From an uncultured Oscillospiraceae bacterium (lineage in GTDB: Bacteria > Bacillota > Clostridia > Oscillospirales > Oscillospiraceae): a DNA stretch of 8,294 nt. Of this stretch, positions 1 through 6,080 are shown in pieces. A program made the translations under genes and the position numbers. The stretch lies in NCBI GenBank assembly GCA_910588625.1, contig CAJUQN010000109.1:1-8294 (forward strand). The letters are read 5' to 3'. Every line of letters begins with the position of its first letter. The stretch's first letter is position 1. The notes beneath the pieces were generated by a model that was given only the letters and a program-made list of their open reading frames with translations, was not told the DNA's origin and did not search any database.

Positions 1-49
1 GATATGGGCTGACAAACGAATTTATCTTCTCAGAAAGGAGGGATACACC

Positions 50-802
50 ATGTATCGGAGAGTATTGCCGCTTCTGCTCACCGCGGTACTGCTACTGAGC
101 GGCTGCACTGCTGGGCAGAAAAATATGCCGCAGAAAACGGACGAGAAGGAAATGACCGGACAGCCCTCTGATATGTCCGGTGAAGGGAGCATGTATATGG
201 ATACCACGGAAAATGTCATATATCTGGCGGGCGGCTGCTTCTGGGGCATGGAACAGCTAATGCAGTCCATCCCCGGCGTCATCGATGCCGAGAGCGGCTA
301 TGCCAACGGCACCTGCGAGGCGGACGCCGATTACAAGACCGTCTGCAAGGGCGAGACCGGCTTTCGGGAGGCCGTGCGGGTGGAGTATGACCCCGGACAG
401 GTGAGTCTCGACGCCCTGCTGCTGGCCTACTTCTATGTGATCGACCCCACGGTGGAGAACCGGCAGGGCAACGACCGGGGCAGCCAGTATCAGACCGGTG
501 TCTATTACACCAACGAAAGCGCGAAGGAAACGGTGGAGCGCATCGCGGAGATCGAGCGGGGACGCAGTGAAAAGTTCTTCGTGGAGATCGGCCCACTCAA
601 GAACTACTACCCCGCCGAGGAGTACCACCAGAACTACCTCGAAAAGAACCCGAACGGCTACTGTCACATCCCGCGCGCGGAGATGGAGCTGTTTTCCCGG
701 CTGCGCATCGATCCGGGCGACTATCAGAAGCCCGCGGCGGAATCCATCCGGGACAAGCTGACGGCGGAGCAGTACCGTGTTACGCAGGAGAGCGGCACGT
801 AG
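50..802 (+). CDS. msrA: Lipoprotein peptide-methionine (S)-S-oxide reductase MsrA (first half of a broken MsrA-MsrB fusion)
   Basis: It reduces methionine-S-sulfoxide in proteins, probably at the outer face of the membrane. The ATG follows AAAGGAGGG (34-42) with 7 bases between. Residues 1-19 form a lipoprotein signal: basic start, leucine-rich core, lipobox LSGC with Cys19 as the lipidation site. After a polar linker the MsrA domain runs from about residue 56 to 212. The GCFWG motif places the catalytic cysteine at Cys63, and the family's GNDRGSQY and EEYHQNYL motifs are present. The last residues, EQYRVTQESGT, are not MsrA but the usual beginning of an MsrB domain, so the gene was originally an MsrA-MsrB fusion of about 370 residues. 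The reading frame now ends at a TAG at 800-802 where fusions of this type usually have Glu. The MsrA part looks complete and probably works alone. The first 12 bases of the window (GAT ATG GGC TGA) may be the end of an upstream gene, but that is too short to assign. Confidence 0.93.
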   Translation: MYRRVLPLLLTAVLLLSGCTAGQKNMPQKTDEKEMTGQPSDMSGEGSMYMDTTENVIYLAGGCFWGMEQLMQSIPGVIDAESGYANGTCEADADYKTVCKGETGFREAVRVEYDPGQVSLDALLLAYFYVIDPTVENRQGNDRGSQYQTGVYYTNESAKETVERIAEIERGRSEKFFVEIGPLKNYYPAEEYHQNYLEKNPNGYCHIPRAEMELFSRLRIDPGDYQKPAAESIRDKLTAEQYRVTQESGT

Positions 803-1161
803 CGCGCTTTCACAGGCGAGTTCTGGGATAAGTTTGAAAAGGCATCTATGTGGATGTCGTCACCGGCGAGCCGCTCTTTTCCTCCACGGATAAGTACGAG
901 AGCGGCTGCGGCTGGCCGGCTTTCACAAAGCCCATTGAAGAGCCTGCCGTGGTGGAACTGGAGGACCTGAGCCACGGCATGCGCCGCACAGAGGTCAGAA
1001 GCCGTGCCGGAGATTCTCACCTTGGTCATGTGTTCACCGGCGATCCGGAGTCCCCCAATGGCGTGCGCTACTGCATCAACAGTGCGGCCCTGCGCTTTGT
1101 GCCTTACGCAAAGATGAAAGCAGAGGGTTACGGATATCTTCTGTATCTGTTCGAGGAATGA
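803..1161 (+). pseudogene. msrB: MsrB half of the MsrA-MsrB fusion, separated by a nonsense codon and a frameshift
   Basis: MsrB reduces methionine-R-sulfoxide. After the TAG at 800-802 the same frame continues with RAFTGEFWDKFEK, the expected MsrB sequence, up to base 841. The frame then shifts: the usual Lys-Gly-Ile-Tyr-Val would need AAG GGC ATC TAT GTG, but the sequence reads AAGGCATCTATGTG, one G short. From 844 on, MsrB continues in the new frame to the TGA at 1159-1161, with SGCGWPAF, DSHLGHVF and RYCINSAALRF all present. The catalytic Cys is the one in RYCIN (codon at 1072-1074). A GTG at 850 preceded by AAAAGG (837-842) could in theory restart translation and yield 103 residues, but that product would lack about 30 residues of the fold's N-terminus. 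It is most likely a pseudogene, although an assembly error cannot be excluded for either lesion. Confidence 0.85.
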
Positions 1162-1252
1162 GTTCGCAAAGGCCGCTTTTACTACTTCCGTACTACGTTT
1201 CAGCGCAAAGCCACGCCGGGATACGCCGAGATATGCGAAGAACTCTCCTAAA

Positions 1253-1302
1253 CGGCAAATGGCGGAAACGCCTGAAAATCAAGGTTTTGCCACCATTTGC
1301 CG
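1253..1302. repeat. Long imperfect inverted repeat in non-coding DNA
   Basis: CGGCAAATGG (1253-1262) is exactly complementary to CCATTTGCCG (1293-1302). The pairing continues inward after one mismatch (GG 1264-1265 with CC 1290-1291), and further in AAA/TTT and CCT/AGG can pair around a small loop. No T-run follows, so it is a poor intrinsic terminator. It lies in the stretch 1162-1375, between the msrB remnant and the recombinase fragment, where no convincing gene is seen. It could be the end of a small mobile repeat or an mRNA-stabilising hairpin; I do not recognise it. Confidence 0.5.
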
Positions 1303-1375
1303 AGTTACATAAGGTTAGGGCTGAAAATTGCAAAATGTTTGTTTCTAAAGCCAGATTGAGTTTTGCAAATACGAA

Positions 1376-1618
1376 TTGAAAGGCGGTAGTTGCAGGGAAT
1401 ACACAGATAAAGGATACAGCGGCAAAAACACAGACCGCCCGAAATTTCAAGAGTTGGTGCGGGATATTAAAAAGGGCCTGATAGCAAAAGTCATTGTCTA
1501 CAAACTTGACCGTATCAGCCGTTCCATTCTGGATTTCGCAACCATGATGGAGCTGTTCCAGCAGTACAATGTGGAGTTTGTTTCTTCCACGGAAAAGTTT
1601 GATACTTCAACCCCGATG
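1376..1618 (+). pseudogene. Serine recombinase (resolvase/invertase family) fragment lacking both ends
   Basis: The frame encodes about 80 residues matching the catalytic domain of large serine recombinases: REYTDKGYSGKNTDRPKFQ, then AKVIVYKLDRISRS, then VEFVSSTEKFDTSTPM. These are standard conserved blocks, including the KLDRISR helix. The N-terminal strand with the nucleophilic serine is absent upstream, since no YxRVS-like motif is found in any frame before it. The C-terminus stops at TPM, just where the family continues with Gly-Arg-Ala-Met-Leu. After base 1618 the sequence is unrelated and reaches a stop within five codons (1631-1633). The TTG at 1376 has no convincing ribosome binding site, so I treat it only as the left edge of the open frame. 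No continuation of the recombinase is found after the IS110 remnant. This is a decayed fragment of an integrative element. Confidence 0.85.
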
Positions 1619-1649
1619 TGTAGTCCCTTGTAAACTGTACTTTATCGAA

Positions 1650-1852
1650 GACAAAAAATCTGCTTGTCCTTGAAAGGGGAGCAACTGGCTGACCAACGGC
1701 CCCTTGGACTACGAAGTCCGCACACAAGACTGTCAGCCATCCTCTTGTTGCAGCATTCGGTTTAAGCAGGTTGAGCCTTGAGTTTGCGTCACCCAATAGA
1801 TTGAATCGGCAGCGAGAAAAAGATGGGTTCCAGTTGCAAATTTTGTATTGGG
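1650..1852 (+). ncRNA. Candidate IS110 bridge RNA (left-end structured RNA)
   Basis: IS110 elements are known to express a bridge RNA from a non-coding end; its internal loops pair with target and donor DNA. Here the left end folds by hand into a nested structure. TGCT (1661-1664) pairs with AGCA (1752-1755), GCAAC (1681-1685) with GTTGC (1747-1751), and TGGCTGAC (1686-1693) with GTCAGCCA (1732-1739). An apical hairpin is formed by GGACT (1706-1710) and AGTCC (1715-1719) with loop ACGA. Between the 8-bp stem and the apical hairpin lies a symmetric internal loop of 12 + 12 bases (1694-1705 and 1720-1731), the kind of loop that would hold guide segments. A second stem, CCCAATA (1792-1798) with TATTGGG (1846-1852), closes a downstream domain. 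Ends and expression are unknown. In IS110 elements the promoter is often created at the joined ends of the circle, so in this broken copy it may be silent. Confidence 0.5.
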
Positions 1853-1861
1853 GGAATGAAC

Positions 1862-2305
1862 ATGAACTGTGTAGGCATTGACGTTTCCAAAGGCAAGAGC
1901 ATGATCGCTGTCATGCGACCGTTGGGAGAAATAGTGATCCCACCTTTCGAGGTTGGACACACTGATGCCGAACTGAGCGAACTGTCCCGACGGTTGGGAT
2001 AACTGGGCGGCAAAAACCGCGTGGTGATGGAGGCCACGGGGAACTACCGTCTGCCGATGGCCAACTTCCTTCACGATTCCGGGTTTTACGTCTCGGTAGT
2101 GAACGCCATGCTGGTACATGGTTATGGGAGCAACAGCCTGCGGCGGGCCAAGACCGACAAGAAAGATGCGGTCAAGCTGGCTAACTATGGCCTCGACCAT
2201 TGGCTGGCGCTACCCAGGTACATCCCGGAGGATGAGGTGAGGTTCATGCTGAAAACCACATACCGACAGTACCAGCAATGTGCTAAGGTGCAGACCATTT
2301 TATCC
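1862..2305 (+). pseudogene. IS110-family transposase, N-terminal DEDD (RuvC-like) domain only, with internal stop
   Basis: Translation begins at ATG 1862 after GGGGGA (1850-1855, 6 bases before the start), giving MNCVGIDVSKGKS, the usual IS110 start with the first catalytic Asp. A TAA at 2000-2002 interrupts the frame. The same frame continues without a shift: VVMEATGNY carries the catalytic Glu and RAKTDKKDAVKLA the last two acidic residues, so all four DEDD positions survive. Homology ends around YRQYQQCAKVQTIL (near 2302). The open frame then runs on to 2428 with a Pro/Ser/Lys-rich tail unlike the family. The C-terminal Transposase_20 domain with the serine nucleophile is missing. A second in-frame ATG at 1856 is too close to the G-run to be the start. 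With the stop and the missing half this is a dead gene; a product from the GTG at 2021 is not supported by a ribosome binding site. Confidence 0.88.
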
Positions 2306-2376
2306 GCTGGGTTGAAGCGGTCACCGCCGCCGAAGCCGGTTCTCAGCTCCTCCTGGGCGCCTCCACTGGTTTTCCG

Positions 2377-2405
2377 TTGCTTTTTTCGAAAAAAACCCGT
2401 ATACT
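2377..2405 (+). promoter_or_regulatory. Candidate sigma-A promoter P1 (for a structured RNA)
   Basis: TTGCTT (2377-2382), 17 bases, then TATACT (2400-2405) fits a housekeeping promoter, with a predicted start near 2412. The spacer holds the palindrome TTTTTTCGAAAAAA (2381-2394). No gene with a ribosome binding site follows before polA, so the product is probably a non-coding RNA or a second, longer polA leader. Confidence 0.6.
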
Positions 2406-2411
2406 ATAAAA

Positions 2412-2578
2412 ACTCCGGGACCTGCTGATCACGCTGCTCCTTCACTGCAAGGACTTTCGGCGCCAGAGGGTCTATTCTGCGTGGGAGAGCGGATTTTTGC
2501 GAATAGAGGCTATGCTGTGCTCATTGGCCTGCATAAGAACAGACAGGCGGACATGATGGACAGTGGTCCGTCTTGCTT
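2412..2578 (+). ncRNA. Candidate structured non-coding RNA, 6S-RNA-like fold
   Basis: This stretch lies between promoter P1 and the polA promoter and shows no credible coding frame. Hand folding gives a closing stem: GGACC (2418-2422) with GGTCC (2565-2569), CTG (2425-2427) with CAG (2561-2563), and ATCA (2428-2431) with TGAT (2554-2557). An asymmetric bubble of about 14 and 20 bases follows. Next comes a stem TGCA-A-GG (2446-2452) with CCTGCA (2528-2533), and then a terminal hairpin TCTATTC (2471-2477) with GAATAGA (2501-2507), extended by GC/GC inward and GA/CT outward. A long rod with a central bubble, 160-200 nt, under a strong promoter, is the shape of 6S RNA, which mimics an open promoter and binds sigma-A RNA polymerase. 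I did not recognise conserved 6S sequence blocks, so the family assignment is inference. No clear terminator is seen; the 3' end UCUUGCUU overlaps the polA -35. The bases 2306-2376 before P1 hold nothing I recognise. Confidence 0.42.
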
Positions 2579-2601
2579 AACCCCCCAAAAAGTGGTATAC
2601 T
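2573..2601 (+). promoter_or_regulatory. Sigma-A promoter P2 of polA operon
   Basis: TTGCTT (2573-2578), 17 bases, then TATACT (2596-2601). Predicted start near 2608, leaving a leader of about 28 bases with GAGG (2624-2627) before the polA ATG at 2636. The hexamers and spacer length are identical to P1 196 bases upstream, although the spacer sequence differs (C-run then A-run). Confidence 0.7.
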
Positions 2602-2635
2602 AAGACATACATGATTAAAATGCGAGGTGTCCTCT

Positions 2636-5305
2636 ATGAAGCTTATGGTTATTGATGGCAATTCCATCGTCAACCGGGCCTTTTATGGTGTCAGCCAGAA
2701 CCTGTCCACCCGGGAGGGCCTGCCCACCAACGCCATTTTCGGATTTTTGAATATCCTGCTCAAGCTGCTGGACGAGGAGCAGCCCGAGGGGCTGGCGGTG
2801 GCCTTTGACATGCGCGCCCCCACCTTCCGCCACAAGGCCTACGCTGAGTACAAGGCTCAGCGCAAGGGAATGCCGGAGGAGCTGGCCGTCCAGATGCCGG
2901 TGCTGAAAGAGGTGCTGGATGCCATGAACATTCGCCGCTACGAGCTGGAGGGCTGGGAGGCAGACGACCTGCTGGGCACCATGTCCCGGGTGAACGCCGC
3001 CCAGGGCGGCGATACCATTATCGTCACCGGGGACAAGGACTCCTTGCAGCTCATTGATGACCACACCACCGTGAAGCTGGTGACCACCCGCATGGGCCAG
3101 ACCACCACCCGGAACGTCACCCCCGACGAATTCCGGGCTGAGTACGGCTTCGACCCCATCCACATGATCGACTTGAAAGCGCTGATGGGGGACTCCTCCG
3201 ACAACTACCCCGGCGTCAAGGGCGTGGGAGAGAAAACGGCGATGGCGCTGATTCAAAAGTACCAGTCGGTGGACGCCATTTACGAAAAAATGCCCGGCAT
3301 CGAGGCCAAGCCCGCCGCCATCAAGAAGCTCACCGAGGGGGAGCCGGACGCCCGGATGTCCTACGACCTGGCCACTATCCGCTGTGACGCCCCCATGGGT
3401 TTCGACCCGGCGGACGCAGCCCGTCAGCCCTTCGATGGTCCGGCTCTGTACCAAAAGCTGCTGGAGCTGGAGTTCAACAAACTCATTGACAAACTAAAGC
3501 TCACCCCCGGTCCCGCCGGAGCTGTGCCCCAAGTCGAGGAGCCGGTGGAGGTACAGGTGAACAGCATGGATGTGCTCACCGTCCAAGATTTTGAACAGGC
3601 CCTCGTCAAGTGGGAAGGGGCGGACTGCGTGTCCGTCTTGCCCCTATCCGGTATGGCTGGTGTGGCAGTGTCCCTGTCGGAAGACGGCGGCAAACAGGAA
3701 TACCTTTATGACATCCGTGCCAGCCGCTACGAAGGGGACTATCACGCGGTGCTGACGGCGTTGTTCTCGGGCCGGGTGAAGAAGGCGGCCCACGGCGTCA
3801 AGGAGCTGTGCCGCGCCCTGCTGGACGAGGGCATCGAGGGGGCGGGCTTCGTGTTTGACACCGAGCTGGCGGCCTACCTGCTGGACCCCACTGCGGGGAG
3901 CTATGAAATCCGTAAGCTGGCTATGTCCTATTTCAAAAAGGAAGTGGAACTCAACGCCGCCTATAAAGAGGAGACCGCTTTTTCCCTGCTGGACGACGGC
4001 CTAAAGGCTCAGACCGCGTGGTATGAGGACGTTGCCTGGATCGAGGCGTTTTACGGCCTGTTCAAGCCCAAGCTGGAGGAGCTAGGGCTTATGTCGGTGC
4101 TGATGGGCATTGAGCTTCCCCTGTGCCCGGTGTTGGCCCGTATGGAAAAGACCGGCGTACTGGTGGACGGCCATGCCCTGGCCGACTTTGGCAGGCAGCT
4201 CCAGCTTGGGATTGATATTCTCATGCAGGACATCTATTCTTTGGCTGGGGAGGAGTTCAATATCCTGTCCCCCAAGCAGCTGGGGCACATCCTGTTCGAT
4301 AAGCTGGGCCTGCCCCCCGTCAAAAAAACGAAAACCGGCTACTCCACCAACGCCGATGTGATGGAGAAGCTGCGCTCCAAGCACCCCATCGTGGGCAAGG
4401 TGCTGGACTACCGCCAGCTGACAAAGCTGAACTCCACTTACGTGGAGGGCCTGGGCAAGGTGATCGACGCCGACGGGCGGATTCATACCAGCTTCCAGAA
4501 CACCGTCACAGCCACGGGGCGGCTGTCCTCCACCGAGCCAAATTTGCAGAACATCCCCGTCCGCACCCCCCTGGGCGCGGAGATGCGGAAGATGTTCGTA
4601 TCCCCGGCGGGCAAAGTGCTGGTGGACGCGGATTACTCCCAGATCGAGCTGCGCCTGCTGGCCCATATGTCCGGCGACTCGGCCATGATCGACGGCTTCA
4701 ACAGCGGGGTGGACATCCACACTGTCACAGCGTCCCAAGTGTTCGGTCTGCCCCAGGACCAGGTGCCCCCCGAGCTGCGCCGGGCGGCAAAAGCCGTGAA
4801 CTTCGGCATCGTGTACGGCATTTCCGCCTTCTCCCTGTCCGATGATATCCATGTGTCCGTGGCCCAGGCCAAGGAGTATATGGAGAAGTATTTCGAACAC
4901 TATTCCGGTGTCCGGGCCTATATGAACCGGGTGGTGGAGCAGGGGAGGGAGGACGGCTATGTGTCCACCATGTACGGGCGGCGGCGCTGGCTGCCGGAGC
5001 TGAAAAGCTCCAACTTCAACACCCGGTCCTTTGGCGAGCGGGTGGCGCTGAACATGCCTATCCAGGGTACGGCGGCGGACATCATCAAGCTGGCCATGAT
5101 CCGCGTGGACAGCCGTCTGCGCTCGGAAGGGCTGGAGGCCCGGCTGGTGCTCCAGGTCCACGACGAGCTGATTGTGGAATGCCCCGAGGGGGAGGCAGAA
5201 CAGGTCAAGGCCCTGCTCCAGGAGGAGATGGAGGGGGTGGCGGCGCTGTCGGTGCCGCTGGTGGCGGACGCCAAGGCGGGCCGCACCTGGGCGGAGTGTC
5301 ATTAG
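2636..5305 (+). CDS. polA: DNA polymerase I
   Basis: It fills gaps and removes RNA primers during lagging-strand synthesis and excision repair. I chose ATG 2636 (889 residues) over the GTG at 2627 because GAGG (2624-2627) sits 8 bases before it and MKLMVIDGNS is the usual family start. Domains: 5'-3' exonuclease at about 1-290, with Asp7, EADD (108-111), GDKDS (132-136) and GDSSDNYPGVKGVGEKTA. A proofreading-type domain follows at about 310-480, in which the DTE acidic motif is not found and HGVKEL stands where NLKYD is expected, so 3'-5' exonuclease activity is probably lost, as in Bacillus and many Clostridia. The polymerase domain, about 490-889, is complete: TATGRLSSTEPNLQNIP, motif A VDADYSQIELR with Asp666, motif B RRAAKAVNFGIVYG with Lys719, Phe723 and Tyr727, and motif C QVHDE with Asp843. 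It is the first gene of the downstream operon and its stop is 16 bases before the next start. Confidence 0.98.
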   Translation: MKLMVIDGNSIVNRAFYGVSQNLSTREGLPTNAIFGFLNILLKLLDEEQPEGLAVAFDMRAPTFRHKAYAEYKAQRKGMPEELAVQMPVLKEVLDAMNIRRYELEGWEADDLLGTMSRVNAAQGGDTIIVTGDKDSLQLIDDHTTVKLVTTRMGQTTTRNVTPDEFRAEYGFDPIHMIDLKALMGDSSDNYPGVKGVGEKTAMALIQKYQSVDAIYEKMPGIEAKPAAIKKLTEGEPDARMSYDLATIRCDAPMGFDPADAARQPFDGPALYQKLLELEFNKLIDKLKLTPGPAGAVPQVEEPVEVQVNSMDVLTVQDFEQALVKWEGADCVSVLPLSGMAGVAVSLSEDGGKQEYLYDIRASRYEGDYHAVLTALFSGRVKKAAHGVKELCRALLDEGIEGAGFVFDTELAAYLLDPTAGSYEIRKLAMSYFKKEVELNAAYKEETAFSLLDDGLKAQTAWYEDVAWIEAFYGLFKPKLEELGLMSVLMGIELPLCPVLARMEKTGVLVDGHALADFGRQLQLGIDILMQDIYSLAGEEFNILSPKQLGHILFDKLGLPPVKKTKTGYSTNADVMEKLRSKHPIVGKVLDYRQLTKLNSTYVEGLGKVIDADGRIHTSFQNTVTATGRLSSTEPNLQNIPVRTPLGAEMRKMFVSPAGKVLVDADYSQIELRLLAHMSGDSAMIDGFNSGVDIHTVTASQVFGLPQDQVPPELRRAAKAVNFGIVYGISAFSLSDDIHVSVAQAKEYMEKYFEHYSGVRAYMNRVVEQGREDGYVSTMYGRRRWLPELKSSNFNTRSFGERVALNMPIQGTAADIIKLAMIRVDSRLRSEGLEARLVLQVHDELIVECPEGEAEQVKALLQEEMEGVAALSVPLVADAKAGRTWAECH

Positions 5306-5321
5306 AAAGGAGTGCTTTCCC

Positions 5322-6080
5322 TTGAGCCTATTCGATACCTTTGACCCCGATTCGGAGGAAATCGTTAAATTTGAATACCAGCGGTCGTTCCACCCAACGG
5401 GGGACTTCCCGGAGACAGTCATCATGACCTTCAAGGACAAAACCTTCTGGGCGCTGGAAAACCTATGCCCCACAGAGGTGGTCGCCACCCTGCGGGAGGG
5501 CCGGGACGTCCCGATTTACAAGCTGGATTGGAACGGGCGGAGCATCGGCATTTTCCAGACCCTGATTGGCGGTGCGGGGACGGCTGGCTTGCTGGAGGAA
5601 GCGCTGGCCATGGGGGCGAAAAAGGTGCTGCTGTACGGCTCTTGCGGCGTGCTGGATTCTGCCCTGGCGGCGGGACGCTTCATCCTGCCTATCCAAGCTT
5701 ATCGGGATGAGGGCGTCAGCTATCACTATATGCCCGTCGGTGATTACGTGGACATTCCCACCTCAGAACGGCTGGGGGAGATTTTTGACGAGCTTCATCT
5801 GCCCTATGTCAAAGGCCGGGTGTGGACCACAGACGCTTTCTACCGGGAGACACGGAATAATATGGAGAAACGTAAGGCAGACGGCTGTATTGCCGTAGAT
5901 ATGGAGTGTGCCTCTGCTATGGCGGTGAGCCAGTTTCGAGGTGTTCCAGTGTATCAATTTCTTTACGCTGAGGACAGCTTAGACGGCGGCGCCTGGGACC
6001 CCCGCACCATGGGGAAGGCGCCCGCGTCGGGTTATGAGAAGCATCTGCGGATTGCCCTGGAGGTGGCCTCCCGGCTATGA
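5322..6080 (+). CDS. Nucleoside phosphorylase (PNP/UDP family)
   Basis: It probably cleaves a purine or pyrimidine nucleoside with phosphate to the free base and ribose-1-phosphate, a salvage step in the cytoplasm. The open frame extends back into polA, but the only start with a good site is TTG 5322, 9 bases after AAAGGAG (5306-5312), giving 252 residues beginning MSLFDTFDPDSEE. Family landmarks are TLIGGAGTAGLLEEAL (phosphate-binding region), YGSCGVLDSALAAGRFILP (from residue 105), and VDMECAS (192-198), whose Met-Glu pair binds ribose in this fold. Length fits the family. Substrate preference cannot be read from the sequence: DeoD-, Udp- and MTA-type enzymes share these motifs, and the Asp of classical DeoD near the C-terminus was not identified with certainty. 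It sits between polA and rimI, and its TGA overlaps the rimI ATG (ATGA at 6077-6080), so the two are likely translationally coupled. Confidence 0.88.
   Translation: MSLFDTFDPDSEEIVKFEYQRSFHPTGDFPETVIMTFKDKTFWALENLCPTEVVATLREGRDVPIYKLDWNGRSIGIFQTLIGGAGTAGLLEEALAMGAKKVLLYGSCGVLDSALAAGRFILPIQAYRDEGVSYHYMPVGDYVDIPTSERLGEIFDELHLPYVKGRVWTTDAFYRETRNNMEKRKADGCIAVDMECASAMAVSQFRGVPVYQFLYAEDSLDGGAWDPRTMGKAPASGYEKHLRIALEVASRL

Larger units (their letters stand above)
1619..2305 (+). mobile_element. IS110-family insertion sequence remnant (left end plus truncated transposase)
   Basis: The element is inferred from the IS110-type transposase start at 1862 and the roughly 240-base non-coding stretch in front of it, which is the layout of the IS110 group, whose left end encodes a bridge RNA. 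The left boundary is set by where the serine recombinase homology breaks off (after 1618). The right boundary is approximate, where IS110-like protein homology ends near 2305; no right end or terminal match is recognisable. The piece has no C-terminal transposase domain and so cannot move on its own. It seems to have landed in the recombinase gene, after which the right side of both was deleted. Boundaries are inference. Confidence 0.7.

Noticed and set aside
1158..1379. Open frame of 73 codons after msrB
   Set aside because: It overlaps the msrB stop, has no ribosome binding site, spans the inverted repeat, and matches no family I know.
1733..2200. Minus-strand open frame of 155 codons over the IS110 region
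   Set aside because: It is antisense to the recognisable transposase domain and has no known motif.
2306..2428. C-terminal continuation of the transposase frame
   Set aside because: The residues (Pro, Ser and Lys rich) do not resemble IS110 proteins and the last part overlaps promoter P1.
2545..2573. Hairpin AGGCGGAC/GTCCGTCT as an intrinsic terminator before polA
   Set aside because: It is not followed by a T-run and it competes with the longer closing stem of the candidate RNA. It remains an alternative fold.
2627..2635. GTG start for polA
   Set aside because: The GAGG motif overlaps this codon, leaving no spacing, while ATG 2636 has normal spacing and the family's usual N-terminus.
2615..3454. 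Minus-strand open frame of 279 codons opposite the polA 5' end
   Set aside because: Same pattern of a GC-rich shadow; the + strand frame carries the exonuclease motifs.
4082..5488. Minus-strand open frame of 468 codons opposite polA
   Set aside because: It lies antisense to conserved polymerase motifs, is rich in His, Gly, Leu and Val as expected from the complement of a GC-rich gene, and has no family motif.
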